Shown: one piece after another, positions 25,402 through 34,266 of the stretch
How the letters are laid out: each line of letters starts with the position of its first letter
Numbering within the stretch: the stretch's first letter is position 1
Origin: an uncultured Clostridia bacterium
GTDB taxonomy: Bacteria > Bacillota > Clostridia > Oscillospirales > Acutalibacteraceae
DNA length: 54,264 nucleotides
Reading direction: 5' to 3'
NCBI GenBank assembly: GCA_937916395.1
Contig: CALFTN010000037.1
Coordinates: 1-54,264 of the forward strand
Notes under the pieces: model-generated
What the model was told of the DNA's origin: nothing
The model's input: the letters and a program-made list of their open reading frames with translations, nothing else
Databases searched by the model: none
Program-made: the position numbers and the translations under genes

Positions 25402-26817
25402 TTAATATTCCGCTAATTCCTTAATCTTCTCTGCCAAAGAATCAAAGAAATTTTCAAGCATTTTTTTATCTTCTTCATTACCCACAGAACAAATTGAAAG
25501 TTGTAAATTGCCATTAATTGTTAATGCAGTCATCATAGCGCATGGCTTTTTCTTTGCGGCACCTGCAACAGCAGCACCAATAGGTTTATGACCATTTAAA
25601 GAAAGAGTATCTAAATCCATTTTACCGACATTACTGATTGCTAAATTTGCGTTGTTATAGAAAAGACCAACAACAATTTCTGCCTGAGCGTAGACCATAG
25701 TACTATAACCAATATTAAGAAGCGGTAAACCATGAAGCCCCATAAATTTATCTTCTTTATTCTTTTTATTACACTCTACAACTTGTTTTAAAATATCGAA
25801 GCTGTTTTCACCTTTATTTTCAACTATACAAGGCATAAAGGTTGTGTGATTAGTGTAACCGGTTCTATTAATATTTTTTATGTATCTTCTTAAATCAACC
25901 GCACAAGAGATACCAATTCTTTCATTTTCTGGTAAATTGCATATATCGTAAACTGCACCAATATAAGCAGTAGCAATTAAATCATTAACAGTACCATCAT
26001 ATTTTTTAACTGTTTCTCTTGCTTTATTAAATATTGCACTTGGAATGCTTTTTCTCGCTATGAATTTATTATCATTTTCAATTTTTTCTGAAAATGGCAA
26101 AGTGTGTTTATCGTGTGGTGAAACACCAGCGAATTGAGATTTAGCCTTTTTCTTGTCAGATTCATTAAAATCATCATAAACACAAGTATATGAACGCGAG
26201 CCAGTTCTGAAATTAAGTGGCATTGTTTTGTTTTCTACATATTCATTATAATTTCTAAATAAATCACTTACAAAGTGTTTATAGTCGCCACCATCAACGA
26301 GCATGTGATTCCATCTGAAGCAAAGCTTTGATTCTCTGTCATTTGTTAAAAGAGCAACAGTGAACTGAACATTACTTTTAACAGAAATATCCTGCAACAA
26401 AAACTCATCCGCACTTTTTAAAAAATCGTTTGTTTTAATAACTGTTAAAACTTCGTCTATATGATAATCACATACCTTCCAATATGGTGCAATATGATTA
26501 TCAATAAATTGAGAATGAAAAACCGGAGCAGATTCAAAAGCACATATCAAAGCGTATTTCAGTGCATCAATATCAGGAATAAAATCATAATCAAGCTCAA
26601 AACGTGCAATTCTATCCATATATCTTCTGCACATGTAATTAACCTTATCATACATTTCTGACTTTAATTTTTTTGGAACAACATAGTCATTTTTAATTTC
26701 TTTTTCAATTAAAGAAAAAATTAAACTTTCGTCATTAAGTCCCCTACTTTTTAATTGTTCTGCTCTCTTTTCAATAAAATCTTTTTTTTCGTTATATTTT
26801 TCTAAAAGCTCAGTCAT
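25402..26817 (-). CDS. condensation-domain-like HxxxD acyltransferase
   Basis: This 471-residue protein resembles the chloramphenicol-acetyltransferase/NRPS-condensation superfamily. The catalytic motif HMLVDG lies at residues 171-176 (His171, Asp175). DLRRYI lies in the middle, and NLAISNVGKMD in the C-terminal half resembles the NVG region of PapA/alcohol-acyltransferase-like members. An N-terminal helical stretch of about 50 residues precedes the fold. Family members form ester or amide bonds with thioester or CoA donors; the substrate here is unknown. It starts 10 bases after the GH3-like gene, so the two are co-transcribed and probably act in one pathway. Confidence 0.7.
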   Translation of the reverse strand: MTELLEKYNEKKDFIEKRAEQLKSRGLNDESLIFSLIEKEIKNDYVVPKKLKSEMYDKVNYMCRRYMDRIARFELDYDFIPDIDALKYALICAFESAPVFHSQFIDNHIAPYWKVCDYHIDEVLTVIKTNDFLKSADEFLLQDISVKSNVQFTVALLTNDRESKLCFRWNHMLVDGGDYKHFVSDLFRNYNEYVENKTMPLNFRTGSRSYTCVYDDFNESDKKKAKSQFAGVSPHDKHTLPFSEKIENDNKFIARKSIPSAIFNKARETVKKYDGTVNDLIATAYIGAVYDICNLPENERIGISCAVDLRRYIKNINRTGYTNHTTFMPCIVENKGENSFDILKQVVECNKKNKEDKFMGLHGLPLLNIGYSTMVYAQAEIVVGLFYNNANLAISNVGKMDLDTLSLNGHKPIGAAVAGAAKKKPCAMMTALTINGNLQLSICSVGNEEDKKMLENFFDSLAEKIKELAEY

Positions 26818-26827
26818 AATAACATCC

Positions 26828-28519
26828 TTATATTATATGTGAGAAAAAGAATTCCTTTTTCATATCTGTATCAATTAATTTAATCGGTTTAATTTGGTTA
26901 AGATTTGCACCATTCTGTCTTAAAACTTCTCTGTAAGCATCGTAAGTACCTTTTTTAAGTAATTTAACCTCACATTTACCAAGAGCACCACTTCTTATAA
27001 GTGGTTCAACAGAAATATTACCTTTACAAAGCTCTTCTGTAAAAATCTCAGAAAGATCATTCTCTTTTGTTTTATCAAATATATTTTCTGTTTCTACCAA
27101 AAGTACATAATGACCTGGTGATGAAGTTCTATCAGGATAAATTGAATAACCAATAAATAATTCATTTATTCGTGTTGAGAAATTATCAATAATTTCATCA
27201 AATGCCAAAGAATTAATCTTTTCACCACTTATATTTGCAATCTGATTTTTTCTGTAACAGAAAGTTACTTTTGGTGATTCGTGATAAAATCCCGTTACTT
27301 TTATTACATCTTCGATTTTATATCTGTAAAAACCACTCAAGTTAGTTAGAATTAATTCGTACTCTTTACCAACTTCAACATCTTTAATCGTGAGTGGTTT
27401 TGTATTTTCATCTGCATCAAGCGGTAAAAATTCGTAAAAACCATTTTGTGGTAGCATTACGTATTCAAATGAGTTAAATTCGATTGGTACTGCCATCATT
27501 GCTTCAGTTGCAACATAACCCAAATAATGAATTGGCATATCGGTGCCTATGTATCTTTGAAGTTTTTTTGCATAAAGTGACAAAGAACCTGTACCCATTC
27601 CATACATCCATTCACATTTTTTCCAGATTCTTGGAACAATTGGAGCTACATCAAAACCTTTTTTGAATTCTTCTCTTAATTCATTTGCTCTTTTTGGATT
27701 TGGTTTAACTTTTTTAGAAAGCTTTTTTCTTAAATCTTCAGGCATTTTTATATTTTCATTAATAACGCCTTTTTCAATATCGTCGCAAAACATTTCCCAA
27801 TTATTTTCTAAATAGAAAAACATTGACTCAAGAGTTGTAATAAAAATTGTACCAACATAGCTTACATTTCTGTCTTGTAAAGCAAAGCGAAGCTTCAAAT
27901 AATGCATATCAGCATCAAGTATATCGTTATGAAACATTACTTCTGGTGGAGTAGTGTTAAAAAATCTTACAAGTGGTTTTAAATTTAAAAGTGGAATTGA
28001 AGAAAGACAACTAACTGTGCCACCCTTTAACTTTTTTGCACCAACCTCTGCAGTTAACAATCCTCTTTGTGGTGGTATTATTCTGCCTTTACTTTTAAAA
28101 TACTTAACAGCACAACCAACTGGTGCACTAAAGCTGAAGCATTGACAAGTCCACTCAGCGAAGCCTGAAAGTGGCACTAATTTAGAGCGACCTGTACTAC
28201 CAGAGCTTTCAGTAAAACGACGTATGAATCTGTTTGTAATAAGCCCCTTTTCGCCGTTATGAGCCATACGCATTACGTAATCTTCATAATCTAAATAATC
28301 AGAAAATGGCACAAAATTCTGATAATCAGCAATAGATTTTACATCTTTAAAATTATTCTTTTTACCATACTCGGTAGTTTTATTATCCTTCATTAGTTTT
28401 AATAAAACTTTTTCTTGTTTTTTTATAGCTTTTTTGGAATACAAAAACAATTTAATATGCTCACATATACCTAAAAACGCACCAAACAATGCTAAAACTT
28501 GTCTGAATAAATTTCCCAT
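26828..28519 (-). CDS. GH3-family acyl-adenylating amide synthetase
   Basis: This 563-residue protein carries all three ATP/AMP motifs of the plant-auxin GH3 family (JAR1-like): SSGSTGRSK (residues 105-113), GYVATE (334-339) and NLSGFYRYKIEDVIKVTGF (393-411), then NISGEKINSLAFDE before the mobile C-terminal domain. GH3 enzymes adenylate a carboxylic acid and join it to an amino acid or amine. The first 30 residues are hydrophobic and may touch the membrane. The ATG at 28519 follows GTGGAG at good spacing; a longer frame begins at 28534. Bacterial members are largely uncharacterised, so the substrate is open. It is first in a two-gene operon with the acyltransferase. Confidence 0.85.
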   Translation of the reverse strand: MGNLFRQVLALFGAFLGICEHIKLFLYSKKAIKKQEKVLLKLMKDNKTTEYGKKNNFKDVKSIADYQNFVPFSDYLDYEDYVMRMAHNGEKGLITNRFIRRFTESSGSTGRSKLVPLSGFAEWTCQCFSFSAPVGCAVKYFKSKGRIIPPQRGLLTAEVGAKKLKGGTVSCLSSIPLLNLKPLVRFFNTTPPEVMFHNDILDADMHYLKLRFALQDRNVSYVGTIFITTLESMFFYLENNWEMFCDDIEKGVINENIKMPEDLRKKLSKKVKPNPKRANELREEFKKGFDVAPIVPRIWKKCEWMYGMGTGSLSLYAKKLQRYIGTDMPIHYLGYVATEAMMAVPIEFNSFEYVMLPQNGFYEFLPLDADENTKPLTIKDVEVGKEYELILTNLSGFYRYKIEDVIKVTGFYHESPKVTFCYRKNQIANISGEKINSLAFDEIIDNFSTRINELFIGYSIYPDRTSSPGHYVLLVETENIFDKTKENDLSEIFTEELCKGNISVEPLIRSGALGKCEVKLLKKGTYDAYREVLRQNGANLNQIKPIKLIDTDMKKEFFFSHII

Positions 28520-28547
28520 AAATACACTCCACAAAAATATTTAATTT

Positions 28548-28576
28548 ATTATAAATTAAATTAGCTCAAAACGCAA
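28548..28576 (-). promoter_or_regulatory. promoter of the GH3-acyltransferase operon
   Basis: Minus-strand TTGCGT (28571-28576) and perfect TATAAT (28548-28553) are 17 bases apart, 29 bases upstream of the ATG. The cassette therefore has its own promoter, downstream of the clpC terminator. Confidence 0.65.
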
Positions 28577-28591
28577 TATTTTTATAAAAAT

Positions 28592-28617
28592 AAATCACCC
28601 GTTCAAACGAGTGATTT
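28592..28617 (-). terminator. spoIIE-clpC terminator
   Basis: An 11-base stem with one mismatch (28592-28602 with 28607-28617) and loop TCAA overlaps the clpC stop codon. It is followed on the minus strand by ATTTTTATAAAAATATT. Confidence 0.65.
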
Positions 28618-31020
28618 TTCTTTAATTAAAAATACATTATTTTTATAATCTATAATATATTTTTCTTTATTTAACTCCCCAGATAAGAATTTTTCAGAAA
28701 GCATATCTTCTATTTCGGTTGTTATTAAGCGTCTTAATGGTCTCGCACCGTAAACTTTATCAAAACCTTTTTCCGCGAGCCTATTTATTACGTTATCAGT
28801 GAATTCAATATCAATATTTTTTCCATTTAACCGATTTTTAATTTCATTTAACATTCTTTTTGTAACTTCTTTAATTTCCTCTTGAGTTAGCAAATCAAAA
28901 ACAATTAATTCGTCAATTCTATTGATTAGTTCTGGTTTAAATGTTTTTTTCACTTCTTCAATAACAAGCTCCCTGTTTCTTTTATTGCGTGTTGCTTCAT
29001 CATTTTCTCCCGAAAAACCCAATGAGCTTTTTGTGTTTGAAATAAGTGATGCGCCAATATTTGATGTCATAATAATTATTGTGTTTTTAAAGCTTACTTT
29101 TCTTCCGTTTGAATCTGTTAAAATACCATCCTCTAATATTTGTAAGAGGATATTAAAAATATCGCTATCAGCTTTTTCTATTTCATCAAATAATACTATT
29201 GAATATGGTTTTCTTCTTACTTTTTCTGTTAGCTGACCCCCTTCATCAAAACCAACATAACCAGGTGGTGAGCCAACAAGCTTTGAAACGGAATGTTTTT
29301 CCATAAATTCACTCATATCAATTCTTATTACTTCATTTTCGTTGCCAAATACACATTCTGAAATTGCCTTTGTCAACTCTGTTTTACCAACACCTGTTGG
29401 GCCCAAAAACAAAAAAGAGCCAATTGGTCTTTTAGGGTCTTTAATTCCAGCTCTACCGCGTCTTATAGCTCTAGAAACTGCTTTTACTGCCATATCCTGA
29501 CCAACAATTCTTTTGTGTAATTCTTTTTCAAGCGTCAAAAGCTTTTCGCTTTCGGTTTTACTTATTTCTGTCACTGGTATTTTTGACCATACAGAAACAA
29601 TATTTTTTATATCATCCTCAGTTACAAATAATTTTCGATTATCTGATTCCTCTTGCCATTTTTGCTTTTTAATTCTTAGCTCTCTATTTAGTCTTTTTTC
29701 TTCATCACGGTATTTTGCTGCTTTTTCAAAATCTTGTTCTTTTATTGCCTTTAATTTGCTCTCCGTTTTTTCTTTAATGTTTTGCTCAACCTTTTTTAAA
29801 TTTTCAGGTAAACTATAATTTTTTAGTTTAACTTTTGCCGATGCTTCGTCAATTAAATCAATTGCTTTATCAGGTAAAAATCTATCTGTAATATAACGCT
29901 CACTAAGTGTTAATGCGGAGTCTATTGCCTCATCTGTAATAGTGACACCATGGTGATTTTCATAAAAACTTTTCACCCCAAAAATCATTTTTTTGGCGCT
30001 TTCCAGAGTAGGTTCTTCAACAATAACTGGTTGAAAACGTCTTTCTAATGCTGCATCTTTTTCTATATATTTTCTGTATTCATTAAGAGTTGTAGCACCT
30101 ATAACTCTAATATCACCACGTGCTAAAGATGGTTTTAAAATATTTGCTGCATCAACTGCCCCCTCAGCAGACCCAGCGCCAACAATATTGTGAAGTTCAT
30201 CAATAAACACAATTATATTTCCATCTTCAATAACTTCATCAATTATATTTTTAATTCGTTCTTCAAAATCGCCACGATACTTTGTTCCTGCAACCATACA
30301 GGTTAAATCAAGTGAAATAATTCGCTTGCTTTTCAAATTTTCTGGTACATTACCATTCGCGATTTCTAAAGCAAGACCTTCAGCAATTGCAGTCTTTCCT
30401 ACACCAGGCTCACCAATTAAGCATGGATTATTTTTACTTCTTCTTGAAAGAATTTCAATTACTCTTTCAATTTCATTTTCACGGGCTATTACCGGGTCAA
30501 TTCCACCACTCAGTGCAGTTTCAGTTAAATCTTTGCCATATTTATCTATAAGTGTAGTTTTAACATCTTTGCCTACTGCTTTTTTACTTTCTGTACTATC
30601 ATTTAAAATATCTGTAGAAACCTCATAGGGACTAACCCCAAGAGCTGATAAAATTTTGCAACCGGCACTTTGCGGGTCTTTTAATAAAGCATATAAAAGC
30701 TGTTCTGTTCCGGCTCCACTCTTTTTGATATTAGTATTAAGTGCACCCTCAATTATTTTTCTGCATTTGGGTGTAACATCCTCTGGAGAAAGTGATGTAG
30801 GAATACCAACACCTATATTTTTCTTGATTTGTTCTTCAACTTTTTTCAGAGTTATTTTTTTTGAATTTAAAATTGACGCTGAAACCGTTTTACTATCTGA
30901 TAAAAGCCCTAATAAAATATGCTCGCTACCAATATATGTGTGTCCTAAGTTTTCTGCTGATTCAATAGCAAAATTCAAAGCATTATTTGCACTTTCAGTA
31001 AAACCTGTGAATTTATACAC
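28603..31020 (-). CDS. clpC: Clp protease ATP-binding subunit ClpC
   Basis: This 805-residue Hsp100 unfoldase feeds proteins to ClpP. It has the two N-terminal Clp repeats (about 1-140), AAA1 with Walker A GEPGVGKTAIAEG, a UVR-type linker (EQDFEKAAKYRDEEKRL), and AAA2 with GPTGVGKTELTK. Its length and linker fit ClpC rather than ClpB. It is not in the usual ctsR-mcsA-mcsB-clpC operon: it begins 11 bases after spoIIE and appears co-transcribed with it. No CtsR heptad repeat is visible upstream. Confidence 0.93.
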   Translation of the reverse strand: MYKFTGFTESANNALNFAIESAENLGHTYIGSEHILLGLLSDSKTVSASILNSKKITLKKVEEQIKKNIGVGIPTSLSPEDVTPKCRKIIEGALNTNIKKSGAGTEQLLYALLKDPQSAGCKILSALGVSPYEVSTDILNDSTESKKAVGKDVKTTLIDKYGKDLTETALSGGIDPVIARENEIERVIEILSRRSKNNPCLIGEPGVGKTAIAEGLALEIANGNVPENLKSKRIISLDLTCMVAGTKYRGDFEERIKNIIDEVIEDGNIIVFIDELHNIVGAGSAEGAVDAANILKPSLARGDIRVIGATTLNEYRKYIEKDAALERRFQPVIVEEPTLESAKKMIFGVKSFYENHHGVTITDEAIDSALTLSERYITDRFLPDKAIDLIDEASAKVKLKNYSLPENLKKVEQNIKEKTESKLKAIKEQDFEKAAKYRDEEKRLNRELRIKKQKWQEESDNRKLFVTEDDIKNIVSVWSKIPVTEISKTESEKLLTLEKELHKRIVGQDMAVKAVSRAIRRGRAGIKDPKRPIGSFLFLGPTGVGKTELTKAISECVFGNENEVIRIDMSEFMEKHSVSKLVGSPPGYVGFDEGGQLTEKVRRKPYSIVLFDEIEKADSDIFNILLQILEDGILTDSNGRKVSFKNTIIIMTSNIGASLISNTKSSLGFSGENDEATRNKRNRELVIEEVKKTFKPELINRIDELIVFDLLTQEEIKEVTKRMLNEIKNRLNGKNIDIEFTDNVINRLAEKGFDKVYGARPLRRLITTEIEDMLSEKFLSGELNKEKYIIDYKNNVFLIKEKSLV

Positions 31021-31031
31021 TAAAACAACTC

Positions 31032-33347
31032 CTATTCATTTTTGTTAATCAGTAATGTAATCAAAGTAAGGTCATCATTTTTATCTTTTTGATATTCCCT
31101 TATTTTTTCGCTTAAATTCTCAGTGAATGCTCTTACGTTTTCGTTGTTAAAAAATTTTAATTCTCTCTCAACTAAAATTAAATCTTCGTTATTTACACCA
31201 TCAGATGCCATAATTATAACGTCACCTGGAGAAACATTACCATTACCATTAGAAACTTCTGAATCTTTTATAATACCTAAAGGAAGAGATGGAGAATTAA
31301 TAAAATGTATTCTTTTATTCTTTCTTACAATAGTATCTTGAGCACCGCACTTATAAAATTCAATGTGGCCTGTAAATAAATCAATAGCAACTAAATCAAG
31401 TGTTACTGAACACTCATCACCAGATTTTGAAATTAATGAAGTATTTACAGTATTTATGGCAGAATTGATACCAAAACCTGCCTTTATTAATTTTTCTAAA
31501 AGTGAAACTGCAAGATTAGAACCAATAGCTGCCTTTGTACCAGTACCCATACCATCACAAATTACAGAATAAAAAATACCATTATCATCTGTAAAAGTGC
31601 TATAAGTATCACCAGAATATTTTTCGCCTTGTTTTGTGAATTGAACAGCTGCAGATGTAATATTAAAATCTGCTTTTTCTTTAAAAACAAGAGTTACAAA
31701 ATCCGAACAATTAATAATTTCTGGAAACTCAAATTTTTTATTAATTAAAATTTCTATTTGTCTTAGTAATGATTTTAAATTTTTGTTTTTGATGTCTTTA
31801 ACTTTTAATTCAACTGTCATATTTTCCAGAGAGTTAATGACACAACAGCTTTCGATAGGTTCAAAATTAAGACTGACTGCCACAGAACGCACTTTTGCAG
31901 CTAAATCCATATCAAAACGAACATCCTCTGTTAAGTGTTCACAAAGTGAATCTAAAAGTGAAGAAACATTAACAAATTGCTCTGAAGCCAGAGTTTGAAT
32001 TTCATTAATTCTTGTTTCCATTCTTTCTTTTATAATATATTCAGAATAAAGCTTATTAAATGAGCTTGAAATCATTTCACTTCTGATACATTTTGAAAGA
32101 AATTGTTGTGGGATTGTTTTATTTTCAAGATAAATCCCCTCTTTTTTCATTGAAATCAAAGTATTAAAACAATCTTGCGTATCTTCTAAGCTTTCTTTCC
32201 AGCAAACATCATATAAACCGCAAGAGCCACAAACATTGTTCTTTGTTTTTAAAAAAATCTTCTTCATATCAGCCTTTTCATTTTTATACAAGGCATCTGA
32301 TACAACATTCAATGAATCGCAGATTTCACTTGAAATTTCTGAGGCATTTCTTAATTTTCTCATTATTTCACTTTTAACGCTATCAATTATTGGTGAATTA
32401 ACTTTTGGAGAAAGAACCTCTTCAATTTTATTATTTATTTTATTCGGTAAAATTAAGAATATGCAACCAGCAATAAAAGTTTCAATTATCAGTGCGATAT
32501 TATCTATTTCTTGATTTGAAAGAATCGAAACAAGTATCCCAGATAATGAAAATCCTATAAAAGAAGCAATTTTACCATATTTTGAAACAACGCCAGCAAT
32601 TAAACCACCAAGTGAATAAAATGCGAGCAAAAATATATTGCCTGTTCCAAAGCTCATAGTTATACCCGTGCAAACACCGACAATTGTGCCACCTGCCTCT
32701 TTAGAGTATTTGCCACAAATCAAAATAATAACTGTTGCAATTATATGTGCAGGAAACACATTAAAAGCATTGATGTCTTTCAAAGCCAAAAGAAGTAATG
32801 AAAAGCTTATAATAAGCGCAATAGCCTCTTTAGAAGTTAAACTTGAAAAACCACTTTTCAATGAAAGAATACCTCTAACCTCTTTAAATAAATAGGTTAA
32901 AGCACTTCCTAATAAGCTTTCTGAAAAGCAAAGAAGCAAAGAAAACACACTTATTTTTTCAGAAAAAGCAAGTGCAAGTCCAGTTACAAAAAGGCAAACA
33001 AATGTTGAAATAACTGGTGTTAACATATTATCTCTTATTTCTTTAAATGGTTTTAATGCACTAAGAATTACAATAAGTGCAAGAATAGTTGCTATATATC
33101 GTAATGAACAAATTGAATCGCCACATAATATATAGCCAAGTGCAGCACCCAAGGCAGAAATTATTAAATATCTTTTCCCAGCTGATGCACAAAAAGAAAC
33201 CCCGAATGGAGAAAAAGTAACACTAAACCCTGAAAAACTGAAAATTACACCTAAGATAAAATTTGTAATATATAAAAAAATTTCTCTTCTGTTTAAGCTG
33301 AATTGCTCTTGTCTTTTAATTTGTTTAACTGCTTCTGTTACACTCAT
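31032..33347 (-). CDS. spoIIE: stage II sporulation protein E (PP2C phosphatase)
   Basis: This 771-residue protein has about ten N-terminal membrane helices (to about residue 300), a central region with a Cys cluster (NNVCGSCGLYDVCW), and a C-terminal PP2C-type phosphatase with the metal motif VICDGMGTGTKAA. SpoIIE dephosphorylates SpoIIAA at the polar septum to activate sigma-F in the forespore, and also meets FtsZ. Its presence marks a spore-forming lineage. In Bacillus it is followed by tilS-hpt-ftsH; here clpC follows. The upstream region has a possible TATTAT box but no convincing Spo0A box. Confidence 0.94.
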   Translation of the reverse strand: MSVTEAVKQIKRQEQFSLNRREIFLYITNFILGVIFSFSGFSVTFSPFGVSFCASAGKRYLIISALGAALGYILCGDSICSLRYIATILALIVILSALKPFKEIRDNMLTPVISTFVCLFVTGLALAFSEKISVFSLLLCFSESLLGSALTYLFKEVRGILSLKSGFSSLTSKEAIALIISFSLLLLALKDINAFNVFPAHIIATVIILICGKYSKEAGGTIVGVCTGITMSFGTGNIFLLAFYSLGGLIAGVVSKYGKIASFIGFSLSGILVSILSNQEIDNIALIIETFIAGCIFLILPNKINNKIEEVLSPKVNSPIIDSVKSEIMRKLRNASEISSEICDSLNVVSDALYKNEKADMKKIFLKTKNNVCGSCGLYDVCWKESLEDTQDCFNTLISMKKEGIYLENKTIPQQFLSKCIRSEMISSSFNKLYSEYIIKERMETRINEIQTLASEQFVNVSSLLDSLCEHLTEDVRFDMDLAAKVRSVAVSLNFEPIESCCVINSLENMTVELKVKDIKNKNLKSLLRQIEILINKKFEFPEIINCSDFVTLVFKEKADFNITSAAVQFTKQGEKYSGDTYSTFTDDNGIFYSVICDGMGTGTKAAIGSNLAVSLLEKLIKAGFGINSAINTVNTSLISKSGDECSVTLDLVAIDLFTGHIEFYKCGAQDTIVRKNKRIHFINSPSLPLGIIKDSEVSNGNGNVSPGDVIIMASDGVNNEDLILVERELKFFNNENVRAFTENLSEKIREYQKDKNDDLTLITLLINKNE

Positions 33348-33420
33348 TTTTTTAAATTCCTTTTCATATAATAGTATTTTAATATTACATTCAGGTGCTT
33401 AAAAAAATAGTCGCATTGTG

Positions 33421-33450
33421 TTGTTAAATAATATAATTTTGTGTTATAAT
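33421..33450 (+). promoter_or_regulatory. candidate promoter of the two-component operon
   Basis: TTGTTA (33421-33426) and TATAAT (33445-33450) are 18 bases apart, leaving an AT-rich leader of about 120 bases before the response regulator. The 229 bases between spoIIE and this gene hold nothing else that I can support. Confidence 0.5.
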
Positions 33451-33576
33451 AAACAAAATATTGTTAGCTTTTGTAGAAAACCATGAAAAAATTAAAAATC
33501 GTAATATTTTCTTAATAATTTTGGTACTTTTTTTGTAATTTTAACCCTTTACACTTTTAAACAAGGAGGAATTTTG

Positions 33577-34266
33577 ATGAAGACAGTTCTTGTATGTGAC
33601 GATGATATTGCAATTTTAAAATCAATTGAAATTTATTTAAAGATGGAAGGTTATAATGTTTTATTAACCGAAAACGGCAAAGATGCACTTAAAGCCCTTG
33701 AGAACAATGAAGTGCACTGTATTATTCTCGACATTATGATGCCTGTTTTAGATGGTTTGAACGCAACATTAAAAATCAGAGAATCTCTAAATATTCCAAT
33801 TATTCTTCTCTCTGCTAAAAGTGAGGATACTGATAAAATTACTGGTCTTGGTTTTGGTGCTGATGATTACGTAACAAAACCATTCAATCCTCTCGAGCTT
33901 TGTGCAAGAGTTAAAAGCCAGATAAGACGTTATTGTTCACTTGGAAGCCTTGAGAAAAAAGATGGTGTAATTACTTCTGGCGGTCTTTCAATTGACATAA
34001 ACGCTCATGAAGTTACAATTGATGGCGAAATTGTAAAGCTTACTGCAACAGAATACGGAATAGTTGAGTACTTAATGAAAAACTTAGGTAGGATTCTCTC
34101 AACTGACCAGATTTACGAAGCGGTTTGGGGTGAACCACCTATCGCTGGTGATAAAACTGTAACTGTTCACATAAGAAGAATACGAGAAAAAATCGAAATA
34201 AATCCTAAAGAACCAAAATACTTAAAGGTGGTGTGGGGAATTGGATACAAAATTGAAAAAATCTAA
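33577..34266 (+). CDS. OmpR/VanR-type response regulator
   Basis: This 229-residue protein has an N-terminal receiver with acidic pocket DDD (residues 8-10), phosphorylation site D52 in ILDIMMP and the switch lysine in YVTKPFNP. A C-terminal winged-helix DNA-binding domain follows (VKLTATEYGIVEYLMKN, TVTVHIRRIREKIE, VVWGIGYKIEK). The ATG at 33577 follows AAGGAGGA. It overlaps the kinase gene by 26 bases, so the pair is translationally coupled. Target genes are not evident. Confidence 0.92.
   Translation: MKTVLVCDDDIAILKSIEIYLKMEGYNVLLTENGKDALKALENNEVHCIILDIMMPVLDGLNATLKIRESLNIPIILLSAKSEDTDKITGLGFGADDYVTKPFNPLELCARVKSQIRRYCSLGSLEKKDGVITSGGLSIDINAHEVTIDGEIVKLTATEYGIVEYLMKNLGRILSTDQIYEAVWGEPPIAGDKTVTVHIRRIREKIEINPKEPKYLKVVWGIGYKIEKI

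Noticed and set aside
33348..33420. Spo0A boxes before spoIIE
   Set aside because: Only a weak ATGCGACT-like stretch and a lone TATTAT are seen; neither meets the usual Spo0A-box pattern.
33483..33515. Ten-codon leader peptide frame before the response regulator
   Set aside because: It has no ribosome site and no attenuator structure, and such short frames are common by chance.
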